Positions 8,443 through 15,327 of a stretch of 27,392 nucleotides of DNA are shown one piece after another. The stretch covers positions 1 to 27,392 of the forward strand of contig DKOG01000100.1 of NCBI GenBank assembly GCA_002469915.1, read 5' to 3'. The DNA is from Bacteroidetes bacterium UBA7368. Lineage in GTDB: Bacteria > Bacteroidota > Rhodothermia > Rhodothermales > UBA10348. Every line of letters starts with the position of its first letter. Within the stretch, counting starts at the first letter, position 1. The notes beneath the pieces were generated by a model, which did not search any database, had not been told where the DNA came from, and saw nothing but the letters and a program-made list of their open reading frames with translations. The translations under genes and the position numbers were made by a program.

Positions 8443-9381
8443 ATGTCCAAACAAAAATCAGCACTTGGCCGCGGTCTAGGGGCGCTGCTTCCCGACGTTG
8501 ACGAATCGGGAGCTTCCACGGCTACTGGAATTGAGTCCACTAAGCTCTATAACTTCGATGAACGGATCCGAACAGCGGGTTCCATCGCAGAAGTAGACAT
8601 TAATGCAGTCTCACCCAACCCGTATCAGCCGCGTGAACATTTTGACGAAGCAGCACTTCGAGAACTAAGTGAATCAATTCGTGAGTTAGGCATCATTCAA
8701 CCGATCACGGTGCGGTCGTCCTTTAAAGGGCGATATGAGCTCATTTCTGGAGAACGGCGGCTGAAAGCCGCCAAAATGGTCGGTTTAGCGCGAATTCCTG
8801 CTTTTATTCGAGAGGCAGACACCGAAGCCATGCTCGAAATGGCACTGGTAGAAAACGTACAGCGAGAGCAACTTAATCCTATTGAAGTAGCGCTCGGTTA
8901 CAAGCGACTGATTGACGAATGTACCTTGACACAAGATCAAGTAGCCACTAAAGTGGGGAAAAATCGCTCAACGGTTGCCAACTTTTTGCGATTGCTGAAG
9001 CTGCCCCCGATGATTCAGGCGGGATTGCGAGATGGGGTGCTTACTTCGGGACATGCGCGAGCATTGCTAGCCATTGAAGACGAAACTATTCAGAGGCAGG
9101 TTCTGGAGGAGATCGTTGCTGGTGACCTTTCTGTCCGAGAGGTAGAAAAACGGGTACGTGAATTACTTAAACCCGTCAAGGCCGCGGCAGTCGCAGCAAC
9201 CCCGGTTAAAAAAGCGAGTGCTGAGACTATTGAACTGGGACGATTTTCGGACCGAATTCGTAATGTGCTGGGTACAAAAGTAGCTATCAAACCCTCCTCA
9301 AATGGAAAGGGCGGAAAGATTGAACTCGAGTATTATTCAGACGATGACCTTGAGCGTATCACCGAGTTTTTTGATCGCTAG
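8443..9381 (+). CDS. parB: Chromosome-partitioning protein ParB (Spo0J/Noc family)
   Basis: CTP-dependent DNA clamp that loads at parS sites and partners ParA. The 312 residues start with the ParA-stimulating tail KSALGRGLGALLP (5-17). The ParB/Srx CTP-binding domain follows, with NPYQPREHF (59-67), GERRLKAAK (103-111) and ENVQREQLNPIE (137-148). A helix-turn-helix (about 162-183, LTQDQVATKVGKNRSTVANFL) and a short C-terminal dimerisation segment complete it. It is co-directional with parA and DUF5683, with gaps of 11 and 12 bases, so the three form one operon. I searched by eye for a parS-like 16-mer around a central ACGT and found only half sites in this window. Confidence 0.97.
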   Translation: MSKQKSALGRGLGALLPDVDESGASTATGIESTKLYNFDERIRTAGSIAEVDINAVSPNPYQPREHFDEAALRELSESIRELGIIQPITVRSSFKGRYELISGERRLKAAKMVGLARIPAFIREADTEAMLEMALVENVQREQLNPIEVALGYKRLIDECTLTQDQVATKVGKNRSTVANFLRLLKLPPMIQAGLRDGVLTSGHARALLAIEDETIQRQVLEEIVAGDLSVREVEKRVRELLKPVKAAAVAATPVKKASAETIELGRFSDRIRNVLGTKVAIKPSSNGKGGKIELEYYSDDDLERITEFFDR

Positions 9382-9393
9382 CCGGTACCCGTC

Positions 9394-10029
9394 ATGAGGA
9401 CAGGTCTTCTTCTACGCACTTCCCTTGTGGTAGCCGCTCTCATCGTATCGGTGGCATCCATTGCTCAAGCACAACAGCTTTCGGGAGACCTACTTCCCGA
9501 CGCTAAGGAACTCGAACATTCTCCACGCGGCGCGCTATGGCGCGCCGCAGCCATTCCTGGCTGGGGTCAGGTCTATAACAAGCAATATGTCAAGCTTCCC
9601 TTCGTTTACGGAGCGCTGGGGGGGCTAGTGTATTCCGCGATGGCAAACCACAGCGATTACAAGCTCTATAAAGAAGCCTTCCAGTACAAAGCATTTCAAG
9701 AGCAGGTAGAATCCGAACTCATTACAGAGAACCCGAGATTGTCATTCAAGCCTTCCTATGACAAGATTGAAGCAGAGTTTGGGACCATTTCTTCGCGACC
9801 TCTTGAGACCCAGCGAAATAATTTTCGTCGGTCGCGTGACTTTTCTTTCGTTGGTATCGGCTTAGTATATAGTCTGGCTATGCTGGACGCTTTTGTAAGT
9901 GCGCACTTATTGGATTTTGATGTTGGGGAGGATCTGAATATGCAGATTATCCCTCAACCAGGCGGGTTTCGCCTCCAAGCCCTCGTTCCTCTGGAACGCA
10001 GGGCACATCGTCGTTTATCCAAGCGATAG
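9394..10029 (+). CDS. DUF5683 secreted or membrane protein downstream of parB
   Basis: 211 residues with an N-terminal signal peptide (RTSLVVAALIVSVASIAQAQ, about 8-27). The DUF5683 hallmark follows: ALWRAAAIPGWGQVYNKQYVKLPFVYGALGGLVY. A later hydrophobic segment is preceded by the family-typical RRSRDFSFVGIGLVYSLAMLDAFVSAH. Genes of this family regularly follow parB in Bacteroidota, which supports both the call and the lineage. Function unknown; it probably sits in the cell envelope. A 9-bp GC-rich perfect inverted repeat lies in the coding sequence at 9527-9548. There is no Shine-Dalgarno, and the ATG is fixed by the signal peptide. Confidence 0.88.
   Translation: MRTGLLLRTSLVVAALIVSVASIAQAQQLSGDLLPDAKELEHSPRGALWRAAAIPGWGQVYNKQYVKLPFVYGALGGLVYSAMANHSDYKLYKEAFQYKAFQEQVESELITENPRLSFKPSYDKIEAEFGTISSRPLETQRNNFRRSRDFSFVGIGLVYSLAMLDAFVSAHLLDFDVGEDLNMQIIPQPGGFRLQALVPLERRAHRRLSKR
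9527..9548. repeat. 9-bp perfect inverted repeat in the DUF5683 gene
   Basis: GCGGCGCGC and its reverse complement GCGCGCCGC flank the 4-base loop TATG. It lies inside the coding sequence at RGALWRAA. It is almost pure GC in otherwise mixed sequence. Confidence 0.8.
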
Positions 10030-10166
10030 ACGATGGAACCCGTTGGAAAACCCTGCATTTACGGGCGTTTTTTGTATGTCCAGACGACGGTACAAGGGCA
10101 CGCGCGTCTCACTTATTTGACGCAGTATCTTCGTATCGGACCACAACCGCCCGTGCGTGAGATGAA

Positions 10167-10194
10167 TGTGTGACTCTAGTCACACACGCTTTTT
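10167..10194 (+). terminator. Rho-independent terminator after the parA-parB-DUF5683 operon
   Basis: TGTGTGAC-TCTA-GTCACACA makes a perfect 8-bp stem, followed by CGC and a run of five T. It lies 137 bases after the DUF5683 stop and 45 bases before serine palmitoyltransferase, so it would separate the partition operon from the sphingolipid genes. The rest of the 10030-10239 gap shows no gene and no convincing promoter. Confidence 0.75.
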
Positions 10195-10239
10195 GAGTAC
10201 GGTTACCAGGGAAATAGCTCAGCTTATAGGGCGTCCAAC

Positions 10240-11535
10240 ATGTCTGACAGGTACACCAAATCCGGAGATACTTTCGCTGCCGCTGCGATTGCACCTCCCC
10301 CTCCAAGAAAGCCCAGTCTTTTCAACAAATGCGATCGTTATTTCGATCCAGATGGGATTTTTGCTCAGGTCAAAGAAGCAGACCTATATCCCTATTTTCG
10401 CCCAGTCCAGAAGAATGACGGCACAAGAGCCATCATGCAAGGACGCGAAATCATCATGGCCGGATCTAACAATTATCTCGGATTACTTTCTGATCCCCGG
10501 GTAAAGAAGGCCGCCGAAGACGCAATTGAGCACTACGGTACGGGTTGTACTGGATCTCGCTTTCTGAATGGAACGCTAGATTTACATATTGAACTAGAGG
10601 AACGTCTGGCTCGATTCATGGGCACCGACGCCTGTGTTCTGTTCTCTACTGGCTATATGACCAATCAGGGGGTCATTGAGTCGCTGGCAAGCAAAGGCGA
10701 TATCATCTTCTCAGACAAGGACAATCACGCATGCATTGTTGCAGGAACGAAAGTAGCACTGGCTGAAACAGTTCGGTTCCGTCATGATGATATGGCTCAC
10801 CTTCGAAAGCTCTTAGAACGAGCGGCATCAGAATCTCCTGACGCCGGTAAATTCATCGTGACGGACGGTGTTTTTTCCATGAGTGGGGCAGTCGCTCAGG
10901 TACCAGAACTGGTTGAATTGGCAGAAGAGTTTGGAGCGGCGCTCATGCTCGATGATGCACATGCTGTTGGCGTCATCGGCCCCGGTGGTCGCGGAAGCGC
11001 AGCACACTTCGATTTGGCCGATCGTGTTCACCTAACAACAGGCACCTTTTCGAAAAGCTTTGCATCGCTCGGTGGATTTGTGGTCGGTCCCAAAAATGTC
11101 ATTGAGTACATTCGGCACACGGCCTCAGCCCATATTTTCAGTGCATCTATGCCTCCATCTGCGGTCGCCACGACACTGAAATGTCTGGAGATCCTTGAAG
11201 CAGAGCCTGAACGTCTCGATCGACTTTGGGAAATCTCGGACTATATGCGGGAAGGTTTTAAATCGCTGGGATTCAATGTTTGGTCAAGTCAGACGCCAGT
11301 CATTCCAGTAGTTGCCAACAATATGAGAACGTGCCTGGAAATGTGGCACGACCTCCTGGATGAGGGTGTCTTTGTGAATGCCGTCGTTCCTCCTGCTGTG
11401 CCCAAAGGACAGTCGTTGCTCAGGACATCATATATGGCAACCCATACCAATGAAGATCTAGACTTCATCCTGGCGGCTTTCGCAAAAGTCGGCAAAAAGC
11501 ATGGCGTATTAGGTACAAATGGTACTGCGAGCTGA
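10240..11535 (+). CDS. spt: Serine palmitoyltransferase (alpha-oxoamine synthase family)
   Basis: PLP enzyme that condenses serine with an acyl thioester to make 3-ketosphinganine, the first step of sphingolipid synthesis. It is cytosolic or peripheral to the inner membrane. The 431 residues carry AGSNNYLGLLSDPRV (74-88), GTGCTGSRFLNGT (100-112), DNHACIVAG (161-169), the PLP ring-stacking region TDGVFSMSG (208-216), DDAHAVGVIGPGGRG (238-252) and the PLP lysine in GTFSKSFASLGGF (Lys272). The N-terminal SLFNKCDRYF...LYPYFRPV segment is typical of Bacteroidota SPTs and separates it from BioF/Kbl, which lack it. The GNAT-like gene follows after 36 bases. KBL or BioF are the alternatives but fit less well. 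Confidence 0.88.
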   Translation: MSDRYTKSGDTFAAAAIAPPPPRKPSLFNKCDRYFDPDGIFAQVKEADLYPYFRPVQKNDGTRAIMQGREIIMAGSNNYLGLLSDPRVKKAAEDAIEHYGTGCTGSRFLNGTLDLHIELEERLARFMGTDACVLFSTGYMTNQGVIESLASKGDIIFSDKDNHACIVAGTKVALAETVRFRHDDMAHLRKLLERAASESPDAGKFIVTDGVFSMSGAVAQVPELVELAEEFGAALMLDDAHAVGVIGPGGRGSAAHFDLADRVHLTTGTFSKSFASLGGFVVGPKNVIEYIRHTASAHIFSASMPPSAVATTLKCLEILEAEPERLDRLWEISDYMREGFKSLGFNVWSSQTPVIPVVANNMRTCLEMWHDLLDEGVFVNAVVPPAVPKGQSLLRTSYMATHTNEDLDFILAAFAKVGKKHGVLGTNGTAS

Positions 11536-11571
11536 TTATCTTCTCCATATAGAAGACCCATCATTCCCGAC

Positions 11572-12717
11572 ATGTCACAGTCCGCTCCAAGCCCCGAGGT
11601 AACGCCCGTCAATGGCTGGCGTGATAAGCGGGCATTCATTCAGTTTCCGTACAAGCTCTACAAAGATGCACCTTTTTGGGTGCCTCCTTTGCGAATGGAT
11701 ACGGCTACTCAAACAAATCCCAAAAAAAACGCCTTTTTTGCCCATGGCGATATGCAGTTGTTTCTAGCAAGAGACACATCGGGCCAGGTAGTAGGACGTA
11801 TTGCAGCTATTAAAAATGGCATGCACCTTTCCAAGTATGACGATGGCGTGGGTTTTTTCGGGTATTTTGAAACGATTGATGATGAAGCAACCTCCCGCGC
11901 ATTGCTAGATGCGGCAGCACAATGGTTGAAAGCCCAAGGCCTGAGCGGAATGCGTGGACCGGCTAATCCTTCTTTGAATGATACGGCTGGCCTATTGGTA
12001 GGTGGATTTGATCGCCAACCCTCCATTCTTATGCCTTACAATTTCGAGTACTATCAACATCATCTCGAAAACTATGGCTTCTCAAAGGTGATGACGATGT
12101 GGGCCTACTACGGTCACGCACGCATGAATAACGTAGACCGCCTTCGACGAGGAACGGATCTGCTAATGAAAAGGTGGCCAACCCTTTCCTTTCGCAATCT
12201 GGATATGTCCCGATTCGAAGATGAAGCACGGTTGCTGATGGATATCTACAATGACGCTTGGTCCGAAAACTGGGGTCACGTTCCAATGACGGAGGCTGAG
12301 TTTAGTCAACTCGCGAAAGAAATGAAGCAGATCATTGACCCTCGTCTCGTCATCATTGTAGAAGACAAAGGCGAGGCGGTTGCCTTCGCGGTATCCCTGC
12401 CAGACTTGAATTATGCATTCAAGACCATCCCATCCGGCCGGCTGCTCCCAACAGGATTGTTGAAACTGTTCTTCTTAGCCTCTTCCGGAATCATCCGAGA
12501 AATCCGAATGCCACTTATGGGAGTTAAGAAATCCCATCAAGGAAAAAGTCTCGATGCCATTCTAGTGGCAAAAACCTCAGATATTGCTCTAGAACTGGGA
12601 TTAAATGGTTGTGAAATGAGTTGGGTGCTCGATAACAACGCCCGTCTAATCAATGCCCTGGAAACTATGGGAGCCATTAAAGACAAAGAATACGCCCTTT
12701 TGGAGTGCGCCATATGA
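11572..12717 (+). CDS. GNAT-like acyltransferase next to spt (candidate bacterial ceramide synthase)
   Basis: 381-residue protein that I recognise as the long YghO-like GNAT family. It opens RAFIQFPYKLYKDAPFWVPPLRMD, continues with FFGYFETIDDEATSRALLDAAAQWLKAQGLSGMRGPANPSLND (a first half-GNAT unit), then MPYNFEYYQHHLENYGFSKVMTMWAY, and ends with a second acyl-CoA-fold-like half containing SWVLDNNARLINALETMGA. In bacteria with sphingolipids a GNAT-type protein adds the second acyl chain to make dihydroceramide. Position right after spt makes this a good candidate for that role, but this is inferred from context. There is no Shine-Dalgarno. Its stop overlaps the next start as ATGA, so the HAD gene is translationally coupled. 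Confidence 0.75.
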   Translation: MSQSAPSPEVTPVNGWRDKRAFIQFPYKLYKDAPFWVPPLRMDTATQTNPKKNAFFAHGDMQLFLARDTSGQVVGRIAAIKNGMHLSKYDDGVGFFGYFETIDDEATSRALLDAAAQWLKAQGLSGMRGPANPSLNDTAGLLVGGFDRQPSILMPYNFEYYQHHLENYGFSKVMTMWAYYGHARMNNVDRLRRGTDLLMKRWPTLSFRNLDMSRFEDEARLLMDIYNDAWSENWGHVPMTEAEFSQLAKEMKQIIDPRLVIIVEDKGEAVAFAVSLPDLNYAFKTIPSGRLLPTGLLKLFFLASSGIIREIRMPLMGVKKSHQGKSLDAILVAKTSDIALELGLNGCEMSWVLDNNARLINALETMGAIKDKEYALLECAI

Positions 12718-13406
12718 ACAAATATCAGTTCGTCTATTTCGATTTAGACGATACCTTACTAGATCACACTCATGCCGAAAAATGCGCACTTCAGACCCTT
12801 TTTCAAGAACAAACTGATCTGTTCGTATCGAATGATTTTCCAGATGTTTACGCGGCTTACCGAAAAATAAATCCGGTGGTTTGGCAAAAATACTCCGCTG
12901 GTGAGTTCACAAAAATCCAAGCCAAAGTGGGTAGATTTGAGCAATTACTAGCAGCAATGGGGCGGCCTGATAATGAAGCATCCCTTTGGCTCGCAGACGC
13001 CTACTTGAACCGATACTCATATCATTGGCAGGAAGTGGAAGGGGCGATCGATGCATTCAAGAACACCGCTGCGCAAGTGCCCGTAGGAATTATGACCAAT
13101 GGCTTTTCGGAAATCCAACGCGCCAAACTCAGCCAATTTCCGATATTCGACGAACTGTCTAAAGACGTAATCGTGAGTGAAGAAGTAGGCTTCTTAAAGC
13201 CTGATGTACGTTTGTTCAAACATGCGGAAGCAGCTGCAAAGGTCCCTGGAGAGTCTATTCTCTACGTCGGGGACTCTTTAAGTTCGGACGTAAAAGGCGG
13301 TTTGGGAGCGGGTTGGAAGGTGGCCTGGTACTCCAAAGAAAACTATGACCACGACGATGTTTGGAGCTTCACTGATTGGAGCACATTCGTAGATAAGCTT
13401 TCCTAA
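12714..13406 (+). CDS. HAD-superfamily hydrolase, YjjG-like
   Basis: 230 residues from the ATG at 12714. An upstream in-frame ATG at 12705 would add three residues, but the ATGA overlap with the previous gene and a GGAG about 8 bases upstream favour 12714. Motif I is FDLDDTLLD (Asp10 nucleophile, Asp12), motif II MTNG (127-130), motif III lysine KPDVRLF (Lys162), and motif IV GDSLSSD (186-192). The helical C1 cap and the overall pattern resemble YjjG pyrimidine-nucleotide phosphatases. Being coupled to the sphingolipid genes, it could instead act on a lipid phosphate intermediate. That is speculation; HAD substrates cannot be read from motifs. Confidence 0.85.
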   Translation: MNKYQFVYFDLDDTLLDHTHAEKCALQTLFQEQTDLFVSNDFPDVYAAYRKINPVVWQKYSAGEFTKIQAKVGRFEQLLAAMGRPDNEASLWLADAYLNRYSYHWQEVEGAIDAFKNTAAQVPVGIMTNGFSEIQRAKLSQFPIFDELSKDVIVSEEVGFLKPDVRLFKHAEAAAKVPGESILYVGDSLSSDVKGGLGAGWKVAWYSKENYDHDDVWSFTDWSTFVDKLS

Positions 13407-13516
13407 TAAGCCTTTATTCGTCCGGTCTAAGCCCAGGACACTACGCACAGACTCCTACCCGGCTTTGATCGCTAATCAATGGGCAACACACAAGCCGAAG
13501 CAAAAAAGCTGGGGCC

Positions 13517-13544
13517 AAAAAAAAAGCCACCCTTTAGGATAGCT
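13517..13544 (-). terminator. Strong terminator for minus-strand RNA, facing the HAD gene
   Basis: Read on the minus strand, AGCTATCC-TAAA-GGGTGGCT forms 8 consecutive pairs (two G-U), followed by eight more T. On the plus strand the same positions give two C-A mismatches and a broken T tract. The asymmetry says the functional direction is minus. It is the natural 3' end of the structured RNA proposed upstream; weaker plus-strand activity for the HAD transcript is possible. Confidence 0.8.
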
Positions 13545-13565
13545 TCTTTCTTTTCCTAGACACGT

Positions 13566-13625
13566 GAACCTCCCCCAATGGTAGTGCTCGCCGAAGCGGG
13601 CCCCGCATCAGTTAGCGGGAGGTTC
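13566..13625. repeat. 9-bp inverted repeat enclosing nested, mutually exclusive hairpins
   Basis: GAACCTCCC (13566-13574) pairs perfectly with GGGAGGTTC (13617-13625). Inside, GCTCGC-CGAA-GCGGGC (13586-13601) forms a hairpin. CCCGC (13602-13606) can pair with GCGGG (13615-13619), but only by taking bases from the outer helix. The stretch GGAGGTTCGAGTC looks like a tRNA T-arm, yet no D-arm or acceptor stem fits. It lies between the weak and strong minus-strand terminators. Confidence 0.6.
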
Positions 13626-13645
13626 GAGTCTCGTCAGTGGTTTCC

Positions 13646-13664
13646 AAAAACCTAGCGAACTAGG
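13646..13664 (-). terminator. Weak intrinsic terminator inside the candidate ncRNA region
   Basis: On the minus strand CCTAG-TTCG-CTAGG is followed directly by five T. The stem is only 5 bp, so termination may be partial. If used, the RNA from 14276 would be about 630 nt long. Confidence 0.5.
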
Positions 13665-14282
13665 ATTCTGGTAACACAACTTCTTGTTGCCAAGCAGTCG
13701 TATCGTTTCCATCGTATGGGCACACGACAGAAACAGTATGCCTTGGTCCTCAGTGCACGTTCTATTATTTCCCTTTCGGGATCTATTTCCAGTGTACTGG
13801 CTGTTTGCTGTCTTTGAGTTCTGTTCCGAAGAACATCATTCAAGACCTCGCACAGAATGTCCAATTTCTTGAGTGATAGCGAATAGCCAAAACCATTACT
13901 ACCTCTCTCGTCATTCAACATGTAGTCAATTCCAAGATGATACGCCGGGACGTGTCCATCTTTTCGTTTTCTACTATCCTCACCCTAGCGCTCAATCCGA
14001 GGACCGAAGTCCTTTTCTTTCATGCTTGGGTCACTTTTTCAAATCTGGGATCATCTGCCGTCCGACTTCTCCGCACGTAAACGCGTGGTTCTTTCTTCGA
14101 ACATACTCCTGATCTGATTCCGTGTTCTACACTAACTCCAGCAGCATACTCTCGAGAAGTATACAGCCTTCACCGCCAGCGAGGAGGAGACCGTTTCCTC
14201 CCCTTTCGGGAAGGTGGGCTTACCTCATGCAGCCTAGAGACTCAGTCGCGTCAAGGAACAAGTGCCGTGAAGCACTGACACC

Positions 14283-14311
14283 ATTATATCAAGGTAGAGT
14301 AGCGGAGTCAA
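14283..14311 (-). promoter_or_regulatory. Near-consensus sigma-70 promoter for the candidate ncRNA
   Basis: On the minus strand the -35 box is TTGACT (14311-14306), the spacer is exactly 17 bases, and the -10 box is TATAAT (14288-14283). That is 11 of 12 consensus positions. The predicted start is the A near 14276. No start codon with a plausible coding sequence follows. The caveat is that Bacteroidia proper use a different housekeeping promoter (TTTG/TANNTTTG), so the match matters most if this organism uses a conventional sigma-70 site. Confidence 0.72.
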
Positions 14312-14403
14312 TCAACTAGACGCAGTTTTCATCCACAAGAAATTCACACATGAGAAGAGCGGGGTGTGCATAACCATCTCTGGAACGAACGTCATTAACG
14401 TGC

Positions 14404-14434
14404 AAAAAGCCCGGCCGAATCGACCGAGCTTTTT
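14404..14434. terminator. Bidirectional terminator downstream of the rhomboid gene
   Basis: On the minus strand AAAAAGCTCGG and CCGGGCTTTTT pair over 11 bp (one G-U) around a 9-base loop, ending in a T run. The plus strand also gives a stem with a T run (CCGAGCTTTTT) but with one C-A mismatch. It would end rhomboid transcripts and insulate the ncRNA promoter 93 bases further on. Confidence 0.75.
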
Positions 14435-14539
14435 GGTGCCCATAAGTCACTGCGCGACTGAGCGCCCTCGCACGAGGACACAATTCCAGGCGGCATGAAT
14501 ACCATAAATATAGGAAGTACTCGGACTGGATACAACTAA

Positions 14540-14627
14540 GCAATAACGGCTCAAGAACCTTCAATCAGTTTCTCATAACCCTAATAACGAACGAATAAGC
14601 CGAATTAATACGTATGCAATAACGGCT
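14540..14627. repeat. Pair of 12-base direct repeats behind the rhomboid gene
   Basis: GCAATAACGGCT occurs at 14540-14551 and again at 14616-14627, where it overlaps the rhomboid stop codon. The start-to-start spacing is 76 bases. The 64 bases between them are AT-rich and contain a partial copy (AATAACG). The function is unknown; the remainder of 14435-14625 shows no gene. Confidence 0.5.
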
Positions 14628-15294
14628 AAAAACCCATCTGGCTGATGAATCGACCCAATGCCGATGGAACCATCACCAGCGTTAACAACAGACCACCTAT
14701 GGCTCCCCCAAGATGCGCTTCGTGTGCAATACCGCCCATCCGACTTTGATCTCTTTTGTTCATGGCGTACGCAGAAAACCCAATAAAGCCTAAAGCAAAC
14801 AACCAAGCAGGAATGCCAATGGGAATGAGCATCAGGTAAATCTTGTAGGTGGGATACAGCAGACTAAATGAAACAACTACTCCAGATATGGCTCCAGAGG
14901 CACCTACGGCGGCATACGTTGATGAATCTCTGTGTTTCCATAGCGTAAAGCCATGTGCAGCGAACTCAGCTCCAAAAAAGATAATCAGAAATTCAGCTGA
15001 GCCGAGAGAAGTCTCTAGTACCGGACCAAAGAAAAACAGCGTGAACATATTAAAGGTCAAATGTCCCAAGCCTCCATGCACAAAGCCTCCGGTTAACATT
15101 CGGTAGTATTCCTTCTCTTTTAAAATCCGCTTAGGTCTAAACGAAAGTGTGTTGATCAAGGACGGATCAAAATAGAGCGCGTATCCGCTGACCAATACAT
15201 TAATCAGTAGGAGAAATAGTGTGAACGGCGAGTCGAAAAACAACTGAGGCTCAGGATTAGTGTCCGGGATGGTTGAATGCCGTGTACGATTCAA
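14626..15294 (-). CDS. Rhomboid-family intramembrane serine protease
   Basis: 222-residue polytopic membrane protein. Catalytic serine Ser133 lies in GASGAISG (131-138), and the partner histidine is His194 in AHLGG, two residues after the EA of IAHEAH. GHLTFNM (77-83) supplies the HxxxN oxyanion element. Six or so hydrophobic segments run between about residues 22 and 215, matching the six-helix GlpG-like core. No ATG lies upstream of helix 1. The frame begins with TTG at 15294 (or CTG a little further up, before an in-frame TAG), so the start codon is non-standard. It lies 33 bases after the sigma-like gene on the same strand, which suggests one transcript. Confidence 0.88.
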   Translation of the reverse strand: MNRTRHSTIPDTNPEPQLFFDSPFTLFLLLINVLVSGYALYFDPSLINTLSFRPKRILKEKEYYRMLTGGFVHGGLGHLTFNMFTLFFFGPVLETSLGSAEFLIIFFGAEFAAHGFTLWKHRDSSTYAAVGASGAISGVVVSFSLLYPTYKIYLMLIPIGIPAWLFALGFIGFSAYAMNKRDQSRMGGIAHEAHLGGAIGGLLLTLVMVPSALGRFISQMGF

Positions 15295-15327
15295 GAGCCA
15301 ACGGGATTCGTCCGAACACAGACTTGA

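Larger units (their letters stand above)
13517..14276 (-). ncRNA. Candidate large structured non-coding RNA (about 630-760 nt), family unknown
   Basis: No convincing protein gene lies here. A near-consensus sigma-70 promoter predicts a start near 14276. Downstream on the minus strand, five short stems carry canonical tetraloops: CCTTCCC-GAAA-GGGGAGG (14214-14197), AGGAC-TTCG-GTCCT (14013-14000), TGTTC-TTCG-GAACA (13835-13822), TCCC-GAAA-GGGA (13781-13770) and CTTG-GCAA-CAAG (13694-13683). On the plus strand the same loops read TTTC, CGAA or TTGC, which are not canonical. Longer stems include ACCCAAGC (14031-14024) with GCTAGGGT (13989-13982, one mismatch). GTCAGTG (14279-14273) could pair with CACTGAC (13639-13633) near the two ends. 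The 3' end is either the weak terminator at 13646-13664 or the strong one at 13517-13544. It does not match the RNase P, tmRNA, SRP or group II intron motifs I looked for. Confidence 0.68.

Noticed and set aside
10201..10239. A tRNA start, from TAGCTCAG before serine palmitoyltransferase.
   Set aside because: No T-arm or acceptor complement follows; the coding sequence begins 20 bases later.
13560..13576. A parS site, from CACGTGAA near 13,561; also TGGTTCACGTG near 1,420.
   Set aside because: Only half of the 16-base palindrome matches in each case.
13561..13650. A possible plus-strand tRNA, from GGAGGTTCGAGTC resembling a T-arm and AATGGTAG resembling a D-loop.
   Set aside because: The T-stem has two mismatches, no D-stem forms, and the 5' and 3' ends are not complementary.
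13652..13995. A minus-strand reading frame of about 110 codons (including MLNDERGSNGFGYSLSLKK) inside the candidate ncRNA.
   Set aside because: It is cut by a TAG upstream, has only a weak ribosome site, matches no family I know, and runs through several tetraloop hairpins. A chance frame is more likely, though a pseudogene cannot be excluded.
13517..14276. RNase P RNA, suggested by GGGGAGGAAACGG resembling conserved region I.
   Set aside because: The exact GAGGAAAGTCC element and the matching 3' ACAGAA-CCGGCTTA element are absent.
13517..14276. tmRNA or group II intron.
   Set aside because: No tag peptide frame ending ALAA, no tRNA-like ends, no 5' GTGYG and no domain V pattern were found.
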